Below, one piece after another: positions 1-4,955 of a stretch of 6,515 nt of DNA. The stretch is taken from assembly GCA_030838815.1 (NCBI GenBank), contig JAUZEX010000894.1, positions 1 through 6,515 on the forward strand, read 5' to 3'. Below the pieces are notes generated by a model. The model was not told the DNA's origin, did no database searches, and worked only from the letters and a program-made list of their open reading frames with translations. Source of the DNA: Actinomycetota bacterium (lineage in GTDB: Bacteria; Actinomycetota; Acidimicrobiia; IMCC26256; BP-133). Both the position numbers and the translations under genes were made by a program. How positions within the stretch are numbered: position 1 is the stretch's first letter; the number at the start of each line of letters is the position of its first letter.

Positions 1-322
1 CCAGGTGTTCCGGATGGCGATGTACCACCCGAACCACCCGGACAAGGACTACAAGATCGCCAACCTGGTCGAGCTGTTTGACGAGCCGCGGGCCATCGCG
101 TGGAAGCCCGGGACGGAGTCGCCCGAGACCGGCGAACTCAGCTTCGGCGGCTGGATCTGGCGCTACGACCTCGAGGCGACCGGCCCGTCGCGGACGACGG
201 TGACACTGACGTACGACTGGTCAGCGGTCCCGCCCCAGGTGCGCGAGTACCTCCAGTTCCCGCCGTTCGGGCAGGACCACCTCGAGAACTCGCTGCAGCA
301 CCTGTCCGACCTCGTCGCCTAG
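1..322 (+). CDS. SRPBCC / AHSA1-like domain protein, C-terminal part (5' truncated by window edge)
   Basis: The frame is open from the first complete codon (CAG at 2-4) to TAG at 320-322, so about 106 C-terminal residues are visible. The GTG at 5-7 has no ribosome site and is probably internal. The fragment shows the end of a START/SRPBCC helix-grip fold: a strand around NLVELFDEPRAIAWKPG, strands GGWIWRYDLEA and TTVTLTYDWS, then a long C-terminal helix (LENSLQHLSDLVA). The Trp-rich central strands and the 'W(R)Y.L...G..T.VTLTYDW' pattern are typical of small actinobacterial SRPBCC proteins, which bind hydrophobic ligands or act in polyketide-cyclase or AHSA1-like roles. No ligand can be inferred. 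It converges on the ParB-like gene, with a hairpin in the 78-bp gap. The family assignment is by fold pattern only. Confidence 0.65.
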   Translation, partial: QVFRMAMYHPNHPDKDYKIANLVELFDEPRAIAWKPGTESPETGELSFGGWIWRYDLEATGPSRTTVTLTYDWSAVPPQVREYLQFPPFGQDHLENSLQHLSDLVA

Positions 323-340
323 GTCTGGCGGCCGTGATAA

Positions 341-373
341 GCGGTCGCCCCCGCCCGGCGTTAGGGGCACCGC
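341..373. terminator. Strong hairpin between convergent genes, probable bidirectional terminator
   Basis: GCGGT (341-345) pairs with ACCGC (369-373) and GCCCC (347-351) with GGGGC (364-368). This gives a 10-bp GC-rich stem with one bulged C (346) and a 12-nt loop. It lies between the stops of the two convergent genes (322 and 401). No proper U-tract follows on either strand, only a weak TTAT on the minus side, as is common for actinobacterial terminators. A second, weaker stem (AGCGG 391-395 with CCGCT 404-408) overlaps the minus-strand stop codon. Confidence 0.45.
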
Positions 374-400
374 GCCGTCGAGCGATACCGAGCGGCTCCA

Positions 401-793
401 CTACCGCTGGCCCGCCTGCTTGAGGGCGGTCAGGATCACGTCGAGGTCGTCTGGGCGCATGGGCTGGCCGTGGTCCCGGGGCGTGCCTTCGTCTTCCCGG
501 ACCAGCTCGACCGGGACATCGGGCAGGCGGAGGCGGAGAGCGACGGCGATCCGGTGGTTGCCGTCGAGATAGCCGTAGCTCGAGTTGAAACCCATCCGCA
601 GCGGGACGCGGATGCCGTCGGCGGCGATGCTCTCGCTGAGGTGGTCAAGGTGGGCGGGGGTGTCGACGACGGCGGAGGGAGCGGGGATGGCCTCGCGGTC
701 TACGGCCCGGTAGCGGGCCACGAGGTCGGTGGGGAGGCGGGCGACCACACCGCGGGCCGTGTCCAGGTGGCGGTAGCGGGCACCAGCAGTCAC
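401..793 (-). CDS. Small stand-alone ParB/sulfiredoxin-fold protein
   Basis: This is a 130-residue protein starting at GTG 793. An in-frame TAG lies four codons upstream, so no longer start is possible. Residues about 46-97 match a ParB N-terminal (ParB/sulfiredoxin) core: a helix HLDHLSESIAADG, a strand IRVPLRMGF, then LDGNHRIAVALRL (76-88), equivalent to the phosphate-binding G-[EN]-[RH]-R box of ParB proteins, and a closing strand VPVELV. The helix-turn-helix and dimerisation domains of chromosomal ParB are absent, so this is not a partition protein. Single-domain relatives include nucleotide-binding or hydrolysing ParB-fold proteins and sulfiredoxin. The sulfiredoxin catalytic Cys is missing, since the protein has no cysteine at all. 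Specific function is unknown. The family call is fairly firm and rests on the GNHR box and its surrounding strand/helix order. Confidence 0.75.
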   Translation of the reverse strand: MTAGARYRHLDTARGVVARLPTDLVARYRAVDREAIPAPSAVVDTPAHLDHLSESIAADGIRVPLRMGFNSSYGYLDGNHRIAVALRLRLPDVPVELVREDEGTPRDHGQPMRPDDLDVILTALKQAGQR

Positions 794-827
794 GGACCGA
801 CTCTAGGCAGAGATGTAGGTCGCCCAA
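794..827 (-). promoter_or_regulatory. Candidate sigma-A promoter giving a leaderless ParB-like mRNA
   Basis: On the minus strand, TTGGGC (822-827) and TAGAGT (800-805) are separated by 16 nt. TAGAGT fits the actinobacterial TANNNT -10 consensus. Only 6 nt (794-799) lie between the -10 box and the GTG at 793, so transcription would start at or next to the start codon. No Shine-Dalgarno is visible before the GTG, which fits leaderless translation. The -35 match is only 3 of 6. Confidence 0.45.
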
Positions 828-1013
828 CACCCTGGCCTTGGCAGCCGGTCCACCCGCTCGTAGCCGGCTACGGGGGCGGCGATAGTGCTCACGCCCGTAT
901 GCCCAAGGTGTCGTTGCACTGTCTCGGGTTGGGGGGAGCGTGGTAAGTTGCGCACGGATTGCAGTCTTTGTCGCAAAGCGCCGCCCCGGACCCCGGTCGC
1001 GCATCCACCGACG
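828..1013. other. Non-coding stretch upstream of the small membrane protein gene
   Basis: This is mostly unassigned sequence between the ParB-like promoter and the next probable gene. A plus-strand frame is open from GTG 885 and would encode two CxxC pairs. Its third-position GC is poor compared with neighbouring genes, and a -10-like element lies inside it, so I treat it as intergenic. No RNA gene, repeat or clear operator was seen. Confidence 0.4.
941..949 (+). promoter_or_regulatory. Weak extended -10 candidate
   Basis: TGG followed by TAAGTT (944-949) matches an extended -10 (TGN-TANNNT). No good -35 sits 16-18 nt upstream; the only TTG-box, TTGCAC at 914-919, is 24 nt away. If used, transcription would begin near 956, upstream of the small membrane protein starts at 1014 and 1035 but downstream of the alternative GTG at 885. 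Confidence 0.25.
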
Positions 1014-1304
1014 ATGGATGACCCGGGAGTTGGAGTGCAGGCAGATCTGACCGAAGGCGTCACCGCAGTTCAGGCCGTTCCATGGGGCCAGCCGGTATCA
1101 CCTCGGGATCTCAAACTCCGCGACCGAGCCTCGCTGATCACGCTTTTGATTGGCGTGGGGTTGCTGTGGCCGCTTCCCCTTGCAGGGGCCCTCTTGATGG
1201 TTGCCGCGGCCTTCGGGCTCGCGGTCTCCTGGGAGGACGAACTCAGTGACCGGGCGCCCACTGGCGCCGGCCGCGACCCGTACGGCCGCATAACGCCGCT
1301 CTGA
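1014..1304 (+). CDS. Probable small membrane protein, function unknown
   Basis: From ATG 1014 this encodes 96 residues. A GTG at 1035 (89 residues) has the better ribosome site, GGGAG at 1025-1029 with a 5-nt gap, and may be the true start. The N-terminal part is polar. One long hydrophobic stretch at about residues 48-76 (LITLLIGVGLLWPLPLAGAL, then LMVAAAFGLAVSW) could be a long single helix or a tight two-helix hairpin turning at PLP. It is followed by an acidic-then-basic tail (EDELSDRAPTGAGRDPYGR). No family is recognised. Codon use is less GC3-biased than the surface protein downstream, which lowers confidence. The stop is 49 nt before the surface protein start, with a hairpin between. 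It could be cotranscribed with the sortase module or belong to its leader. Confidence 0.45.
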   Translation: MDDPGVGVQADLTEGVTAVQAVPWGQPVSPRDLKLRDRASLITLLIGVGLLWPLPLAGALLMVAAAFGLAVSWEDELSDRAPTGAGRDPYGRITPL

Positions 1305-1313
1305 ACCCGAACT

Positions 1314-1340
1314 GGGCAGGCGTACGTCCGTCCTGCCTTT
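1314..1340 (+). terminator. Hairpin with short T-run in the leader of the surface protein gene
   Basis: GGCAGG (1315-1320) pairs perfectly with CCTGCC (1332-1337) across an 11-nt loop that itself contains the palindrome CGTACG. TTT follows at 1338-1340. It may terminate the small membrane protein transcript or be a leader hairpin. It ends at the start of the GGAAGGAAA ribosome site (1341-1349), so its folding could affect translation of the gene at 1354. Confidence 0.35.
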
Positions 1341-1353
1341 GGAAGGAAACGCA

Positions 1354-3141
1354 ATGAGACGCATACTCTTCGTCGTCGCCCTGCTCGCTGCGCTTGTGCC
1401 GACAGCCGGACAATCAGCCTCCGCCCAGGTCGCCGCCCTCGCACCGTTCTCCGGCTACAGCACCGGCACCGCCGTTCACGCCGGTGCTCTCGAAAGCGGC
1501 ACGACCCGTCTGGTGGACAGCGAGCTCGCCTTCTCCGGCGCCAACGTGAACTCCGGGGGTCTCGGAGCCGCCCTCCCCAACGAGATGGCGCAGGCCTACC
1601 AGTCCGTCGCCAAGGCGGGCGACAAGAGCGCCGGCCGAGGTTCCGGTCTCGAGATCGGCGTCGCCACCACGGTGCCGAACGTCGCCAACGCCAACCAGAT
1701 CAACCCCGGCAGCACCGTCCAGGCGTTCGCTCCGGCGTCCACCGCGCTGCTCACCAAAGAGTTCATCCCGGTGGCCCTCGACCCGATCGTCAACGCCACA
1801 ACCCTGCGGGGCCAAGCCCAGGCGGTCTACAGCGACAGCGTATGCGTCCTCGGCCAGCCGATCAGCTCCGGCCTCGGCTACGCCGCCAACGCCAACCTGG
1901 TCAATACCGGGAGCCCCCTCGCGTCGAAGCTCGCCACCAACACCGGCACCAACGCGGTGAACCAATCCAAGTCGTTCACGTACCTCACACCGAACGGTGA
2001 CGGCACGTACGGCCTCGTGACCGAGAGCCACCAGATCCTGGCCCCGATTACCCTCATCCCCGGCATCGCTCCGCTGCCGGACGTGCTGAGCGTCGAGTTC
2101 GCCGGCGAGTGGGTCCTCCGCTCGACGGCCACCGGCAAGCCGGGCGGCGCCAAGGTGGATTACGCCCCCGGCGGCGACCCCACCTCGACGACCAAGGTGC
2201 TCACGATCAAAGCGGCCGGACTCGTCGTGCAATCGTTCACGACCCAGCAGTTCCTGACGCAGAAGGGCCTCCCCATCGTCATCCCGGGCGTGGCCGAGAT
2301 CGTCATCGGTGAGGCCCCGCGCGCCATCGGTGGTGCCACCGGCTCGACCCCGGTCATGGCAGCCAATGGGACCGAGACGGCTACCGCCGTCGACGTGCTC
2401 CGGATCAAGACGCTGGCCGGACTGGCCGGCATCACCGACCTGCGGGTCGGACACATGGAGTCCCGGGCCACCGTCCCCGTCGGCGGCATCCAGTGCGGCA
2501 TCCCGGTGAAGAAGACCGGAACGCCGGCGTCGGTCGTGGCCGGGAAGGACCAGATCGTCAGCTACACCATCACCGTCCCCGCCGACGTGGAGGCCTTCAA
2601 GGCCATCGCCTGTGACATCGTCAACATCAAGGTGGTCGACGTGACCACCGCCGAGCCGGGCGTCAAGTTCAACATCGTCTCGGCGTCCTCGGGCGGTGTG
2701 ATCAGCGGCGGCGACACGGTGACGTGGCCGAACCTCGGCAAGTACACGCCTGGTGACGCACCGATCGTCCTGACGGTAGGGCTGAAGGTGCCGTCCAATT
2801 CGGCGGCGGGCAAGATCACCGACACCGCCACCGCCACCGCCGTCCTCGGGAACTGCAAGGGCAACGCCTCGGCCAACGCCGCCTCCCTCACCGGCCTGGC
2901 CAAGGTCGAGGCCGCCGCCCTGACCGGCAGTGATGCCTTCAGCGGTACTGCGACCACCCTCGCCGATGCGGCGCCCGTCGTGTCGCCCGCCGGACAGGGG
3001 GCCACCCCGGTAGGCGGTGTCCAGACCGGCGCCGGCGGCATGAGCCACCGCAGCACCCGGGGGGTGCCGATCGCGGCCGCCCTCGGCTCGTTCGGCCTCG
3101 TCGGTTCCCTGGCCGCCCGGCGTCGTCGCCGCAACGGCTGA
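1354..3141 (+). CDS. Secreted surface protein with DUF11-like domain and C-terminal sortase-type sorting tail
   Basis: The start is ATG 1354, supported by AAGGA at 1343-1347 with a 6-nt gap; an in-frame TTG at 1339 lies inside the ribosome site. The product has 595 residues. Residues 1-24 form a Sec signal peptide (RR, hydrophobic FVVALLAALV, then ASA before Gln25). Residues about 25-375 are a Gly/Ala/Thr/Asn-rich beta-type ectodomain of no recognised family. Residues about 389-497 resemble DUF11, a bacterial-surface Ig-like fold: GKDQIVSYTITVP, FNIVSASSGGVISGGDTVTW, YTPGDAPIVLTVGLKVP, DTATATA. The tail runs GGVQTGAGG (VQTG at 556-559), hydrophobic GVPIAAALGSFGLVGSLA (570-587) and RRRRRNG. 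That is the layout of a sortase substrate, without LPxTG. Four cysteines (164, 381, 420, 501) could form disulfides outside the cell. The sortase gene starts 5 nt after the stop, so the protein is inferred to be its substrate. Confidence 0.85.
   Translation: MRRILFVVALLAALVPTAGQSASAQVAALAPFSGYSTGTAVHAGALESGTTRLVDSELAFSGANVNSGGLGAALPNEMAQAYQSVAKAGDKSAGRGSGLEIGVATTVPNVANANQINPGSTVQAFAPASTALLTKEFIPVALDPIVNATTLRGQAQAVYSDSVCVLGQPISSGLGYAANANLVNTGSPLASKLATNTGTNAVNQSKSFTYLTPNGDGTYGLVTESHQILAPITLIPGIAPLPDVLSVEFAGEWVLRSTATGKPGGAKVDYAPGGDPTSTTKVLTIKAAGLVVQSFTTQQFLTQKGLPIVIPGVAEIVIGEAPRAIGGATGSTPVMAANGTETATAVDVLRIKTLAGLAGITDLRVGHMESRATVPVGGIQCGIPVKKTGTPASVVAGKDQIVSYTITVPADVEAFKAIACDIVNIKVVDVTTAEPGVKFNIVSASSGGVISGGDTVTWPNLGKYTPGDAPIVLTVGLKVPSNSAAGKITDTATATAVLGNCKGNASANAASLTGLAKVEAAALTGSDAFSGTATTLADAAPVVSPAGQGATPVGGVQTGAGGMSHRSTRGVPIAAALGSFGLVGSLAARRRRRNG
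3019..3141 (+). other. Region encoding the atypical cell-wall sorting signal
   Basis: This stretch codes for VQTG (3019-3030), a short polar Gly/Ser/Arg linker, a hydrophobic segment of about 18 residues, and a terminal five-arginine cluster before NG-stop. The parts are in the order of a classical sorting signal (motif, hydrophobic, positive tail). The usual Leu-Pro is absent and only the T-G pair of LPxTG is kept. Assigning VQTG as the cleavage motif is inference from position and from the adjacent sortase. Confidence 0.55.
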
Positions 3142-3146
3142 ACCAA

Positions 3147-3902
3147 GTGGGCAATGTGCGGGTCGCCGGTTTGAAGCAGCGGTTCAGGGCTACGGCCCGC
3201 CGGCGGCTCGCCCTGGTCGTGCTCCTCGTGGTGGGTGGAGGGATGATCATCTTCATCCTCCTGCACCACGGGGAGCCGTCCCGCGTCGCCTCGTCGAAGA
3301 CACCCCCCGCCGGGCGGGTGGTGGGGACCGGGGAGATCCCGGCCGCGGGGGCTGAGCCCGCCGCCGGGTCGGCACCCGGTGAGCAGTTCGCACCGATGCG
3401 GATCAGCATTCCGGCCATCGGCGCCTCGGCACCGGTCGACCCGCTCGGCCTCAACGCCGACGGCACGCTCCAGGTGCCGGTGGATTTCGGCCGGGCCGGG
3501 TACTACACGGGCCGCCCACCCCCAGGAGCGAAGGGTCCGGCGATCATCGTCGCCCATGTCGACTCCAAGGCGGGTCCGGCGGTGTTCGCCCGGCTGCGTG
3601 ATCTACGGCCCGGCGACGATGTGACCGTGACCCGAGCCGACGGCTCCGAGGTCGGCTTCGTGGTCGACCGGCTCGAGTCGCATCCGAAGAACGCCTTCCC
3701 GACCACCGCGGTCTACGACCCCACGCCGGGCGCAACCCTGCGCCTCATCACCTGCGGGGGGTCATTCGACCGTCGGGCGGGGCATTACCGCGACAACCTG
3801 ATCGCCTTCGCGCACTACACGACCTTGACCGCGCCGTCGGCGCAGGGCGATCAGGCCGCCCAGCCCGTCATGCGGGCGAAGACGATGACATTGTCGCGGT
3901 AG
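3147..3902 (+). CDS. Class F sortase (first copy, adjacent to its probable substrate)
   Basis: This is a 251-residue membrane-anchored transpeptidase that should cleave a sorting motif and attach the surface protein to the envelope. The N-terminus is basic (KQRFRATARRR), followed by one membrane helix at 21-39 and a linker of about 45 residues rich in Pro, Ala and Gly. The sortase beta-barrel runs from about 84 to 225. The catalytic triad is visible: His137 in IIVAHVDS, Cys203 in LRLITCGG, Arg215 in HYRDNLIAF. 'LNADGTLQVP' and 'AGYYTGRPPPG' are class F hallmarks. Ala precedes the catalytic His, where Gly is more usual. The GTG start lies 5 nt after the surface protein stop with no clear ribosome site, suggesting translational coupling; GTG 3156 is an alternative. 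The last 27 or so residues have no counterpart in the paralogue, and the final 17 codons overlap the paralogue's 3' end in antisense. Confidence 0.93.
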   Translation: MGNVRVAGLKQRFRATARRRLALVVLLVVGGGMIIFILLHHGEPSRVASSKTPPAGRVVGTGEIPAAGAEPAAGSAPGEQFAPMRISIPAIGASAPVDPLGLNADGTLQVPVDFGRAGYYTGRPPPGAKGPAIIVAHVDSKAGPAVFARLRDLRPGDDVTVTRADGSEVGFVVDRLESHPKNAFPTTAVYDPTPGATLRLITCGGSFDRRAGHYRDNLIAFAHYTTLTAPSAQGDQAAQPVMRAKTMTLSR

Positions 3903-4291
3903 TGGTCTCCGAGCGCCGGCTCGAACGGGCCGCCGCAGGTGATGAGGCGCAGGGCGGTCTCGGGGGTGGGACCGTAGACGGCGCCGGTGGGGAAGGCAGC
4001 CTTCCGGTGCTGCTCCACGCGGTCGACGGTGAAGCGGACGCGCCTCCCGTCTGCCCGGGTGACCACGATCTCCTGACCCGGCCCGACGTCGGGGAGCTTC
4101 CAGAAGGCGCCGGGACCCCGTCGGCTGGCCCGGTGGGCGACGATGATCGCCGGACCGGCTTCCCCCGGAGTGGGGCGGCCCGTGTACCAGCCAGCCCGGG
4201 AGAAGTCAGCGGGCACCTCGAGGGTGCCGTCCCGGTTGAGGCCGAGCGGGCCGATTAGCGCGCTCACCCCGACCGCGGCGATCTCGACCCG
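3399..4291. repeat. Imperfect inverted repeat of about 0.9 kb formed by tail-to-tail sortase paralogues
   Basis: The catalytic domains of the two sortases align almost without gaps in inverted orientation: arms about 3399-3815 and 3872-4291, centre near 3845. A hand alignment of residues 85-207 of the first against 147-269 of the second gives about 78 identities in 123 positions. Perfect arms include 23 bp (3534-3556 with 4134-4156, over the catalytic His motif), 22 bp (3736-3757 with 3933-3954, over the catalytic Cys motif) and 11 bp (3786-3796 with 3891-3901, over the catalytic Arg motif). All share nearly the same symmetry centre; the only shift found is one extra codon in the second copy. 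Confidence 0.85.
3783..3904. repeat. Inner inverted-repeat hairpin at the junction of the convergent sortase genes
   Basis: Arms 3783-3811 and 3876-3904 match at 24 of 29 positions, including 11 consecutive bases (TACCGCGACAA and its complement), around a loop of about 64 nt. Both arms are coding: they are the equivalent HYRDN...FA codons of the two paralogues. Either transcript that runs through the junction could fold here. No other room for a terminator exists because the genes overlap. A terminator role is inference. Confidence 0.5.
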
Positions 4292-4729
4292 GATCGGGGG
4301 TGAGGCCTCGAGAGCCGCTGTCGAGGCGATCCACGAGGCAGCATCCCGCAGCGTCGCCGGCGGCCGGACCGGTACGGCGGCGACGGAGGGGGACGGCGGA
4401 GACACAGCCGGAGCCGACGGCGGGGCGACAGTAGCCACCGGATCGGCGGGAGACGTCACCGGGACCGACGGTGGCAGCGGGGACGGAGCGGGGGCGGGGC
4501 GGGGGGACGCGTGTTCCTCGACGATCGGCACAGACGCCCGGGGCAGACCCGTTCCAACCGCTTGCGGTGCCCTGCCGTTCCCGGGAGGGCGGCTGGCCAG
4601 GACGACCCCGCCGGTGAACCCGGCGGTCACGAGGAGCACCACGAGCGTGCTCCCGGAGGTGCGCCCGGCACGCCCGAACCGAACGATGTCCCCGAGCACG
4701 GCGGCCCCCGTCCCGATCGCAGACCCCAC
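3851..4729 (-). CDS. Class F sortase (second copy, long Pro/Ala/Ser stalk)
   Basis: The product has 292 residues from GTG 4729; GTG 4699 is an in-frame alternative, and neither has a strong ribosome site. The N-terminus is cytoplasmic, with one membrane helix at about 28-46 (TLVVLLVTAGFTGGVVLA), then an extended stalk at about 64-125 that is extremely rich in Pro, Ala, Ser and Val. The sortase barrel runs from about 145 to 288. The triad is intact: His199 in IIVAHRAS, Cys265 in LRLITCGG, Arg278 in HYRDNVIVF. It shares 'LNRDGTLEVP' and 'AGWYTGRPTPG' with the first copy. It differs at HRAS versus HVDS next to the catalytic His, and its stalk is longer. It is expected to be an active envelope transpeptidase, but no substrate is encoded beside it on its own strand within the window. 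It overlaps the first sortase by 52 bp, 3' end to 3' end, so the two messages are complementary there. Confidence 0.93.
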   Translation of the reverse strand: MGSAIGTGAAVLGDIVRFGRAGRTSGSTLVVLLVTAGFTGGVVLASRPPGNGRAPQAVGTGLPRASVPIVEEHASPRPAPAPSPLPPSVPVTSPADPVATVAPPSAPAVSPPSPSVAAVPVRPPATLRDAASWIASTAALEASPPIRVEIAAVGVSALIGPLGLNRDGTLEVPADFSRAGWYTGRPTPGEAGPAIIVAHRASRRGPGAFWKLPDVGPGQEIVVTRADGRRVRFTVDRVEQHRKAAFPTGAVYGPTPETALRLITCGGPFEPALGDHYRDNVIVFARMTGWAA

Positions 4730-4955
4730 CGATCGGACCCGTTGCCGGCGCGATGTTCAGCACGACGACAAGGGGGTGTCGCGAGCGGCGTGCGGGGTCT
4801 GGGCACGCCGTCGGACGCCAACTTTGGGCCCTCCCCGCCGGGGCCGTCAAGAAGGCTCCTCCGAGACGGTCCCCCGCTGTCTTCGACGCCTTCCGGTCCT
4901 CTCACCGCGGCCCGACCGGGTGACGGGCGGACTTCCCGGGTAGCGGGGTGGGGCT
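4730..4955. promoter_or_regulatory. Divergent intergenic region between second sortase and MscS channel
   Basis: This 226-bp gap must carry start signals for both flanking genes. No convincing -35/-10 pair was found on either strand. It holds several GC-rich dyads: CGACA/TGTCG (4766-4770 with 4777-4781), a perfect 8-bp dyad (4786-4793 with 4803-4810), and GGCCC/GGGCC (4827-4831 with 4841-4845). A GGGGTGGGG stretch just before 4956 is the likely MscS ribosome site. Confidence 0.4.
4786..4810. repeat. Perfect 8-bp inverted repeat with 9-nt spacer in the divergent region
   Basis: CGGCGTGC (4786-4793) and GCACGCCG (4803-4810) are exact reverse complements separated by 9 nt. It starts 57 nt upstream of the second sortase's GTG and ends about 145 nt upstream of the MscS start. 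The size and spacing fit either a dimeric regulator site or a hairpin in the sortase leader. Confidence 0.4.

Noticed and set aside
885..1013. N-terminal extension from GTG 885 with two CxxC pairs (CPRC and CSLC), resembling a zinc ribbon fused to the small membrane protein
   Set aside because: Third-position GC in this stretch is poor for this genome, the ribosome site is weak, and a -10-like element lies inside it. Two CxxC pairs can arise by chance. Conservation in relatives would revive it.
1414..3048. Long open frame (about 544 codons) antisense to the surface protein gene
   Set aside because: It is a mirror of the strongly GC3-biased plus-strand gene. Its protein is low-complexity Gly/Asp/Arg/His-rich with no fold pattern, while the plus frame has a signal peptide, ribosome site, DUF11-like domain and sorting tail.
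2562..3557. Minus-strand open frame of about 331 codons spanning the surface protein and sortase genes
   Set aside because: It lies opposite two well-supported genes, its composition is Arg/Pro/Ala-rich shadow sequence, and no domain is recognisable.
3399..4291. The inverted repeat as ends of an insertion sequence or transposon
   Set aside because: The arms are the sortase catalytic domains themselves. There is no transposase, no target-site duplication was seen, and the central segment is only about 60 bp.
4143..4943. Plus-strand open frame opposite the second sortase
   Set aside because: The apparent low-complexity Gly/Ala/Thr protein is the antisense of the sortase's Pro/Ala/Ser stalk; the minus frame carries the intact catalytic triad.
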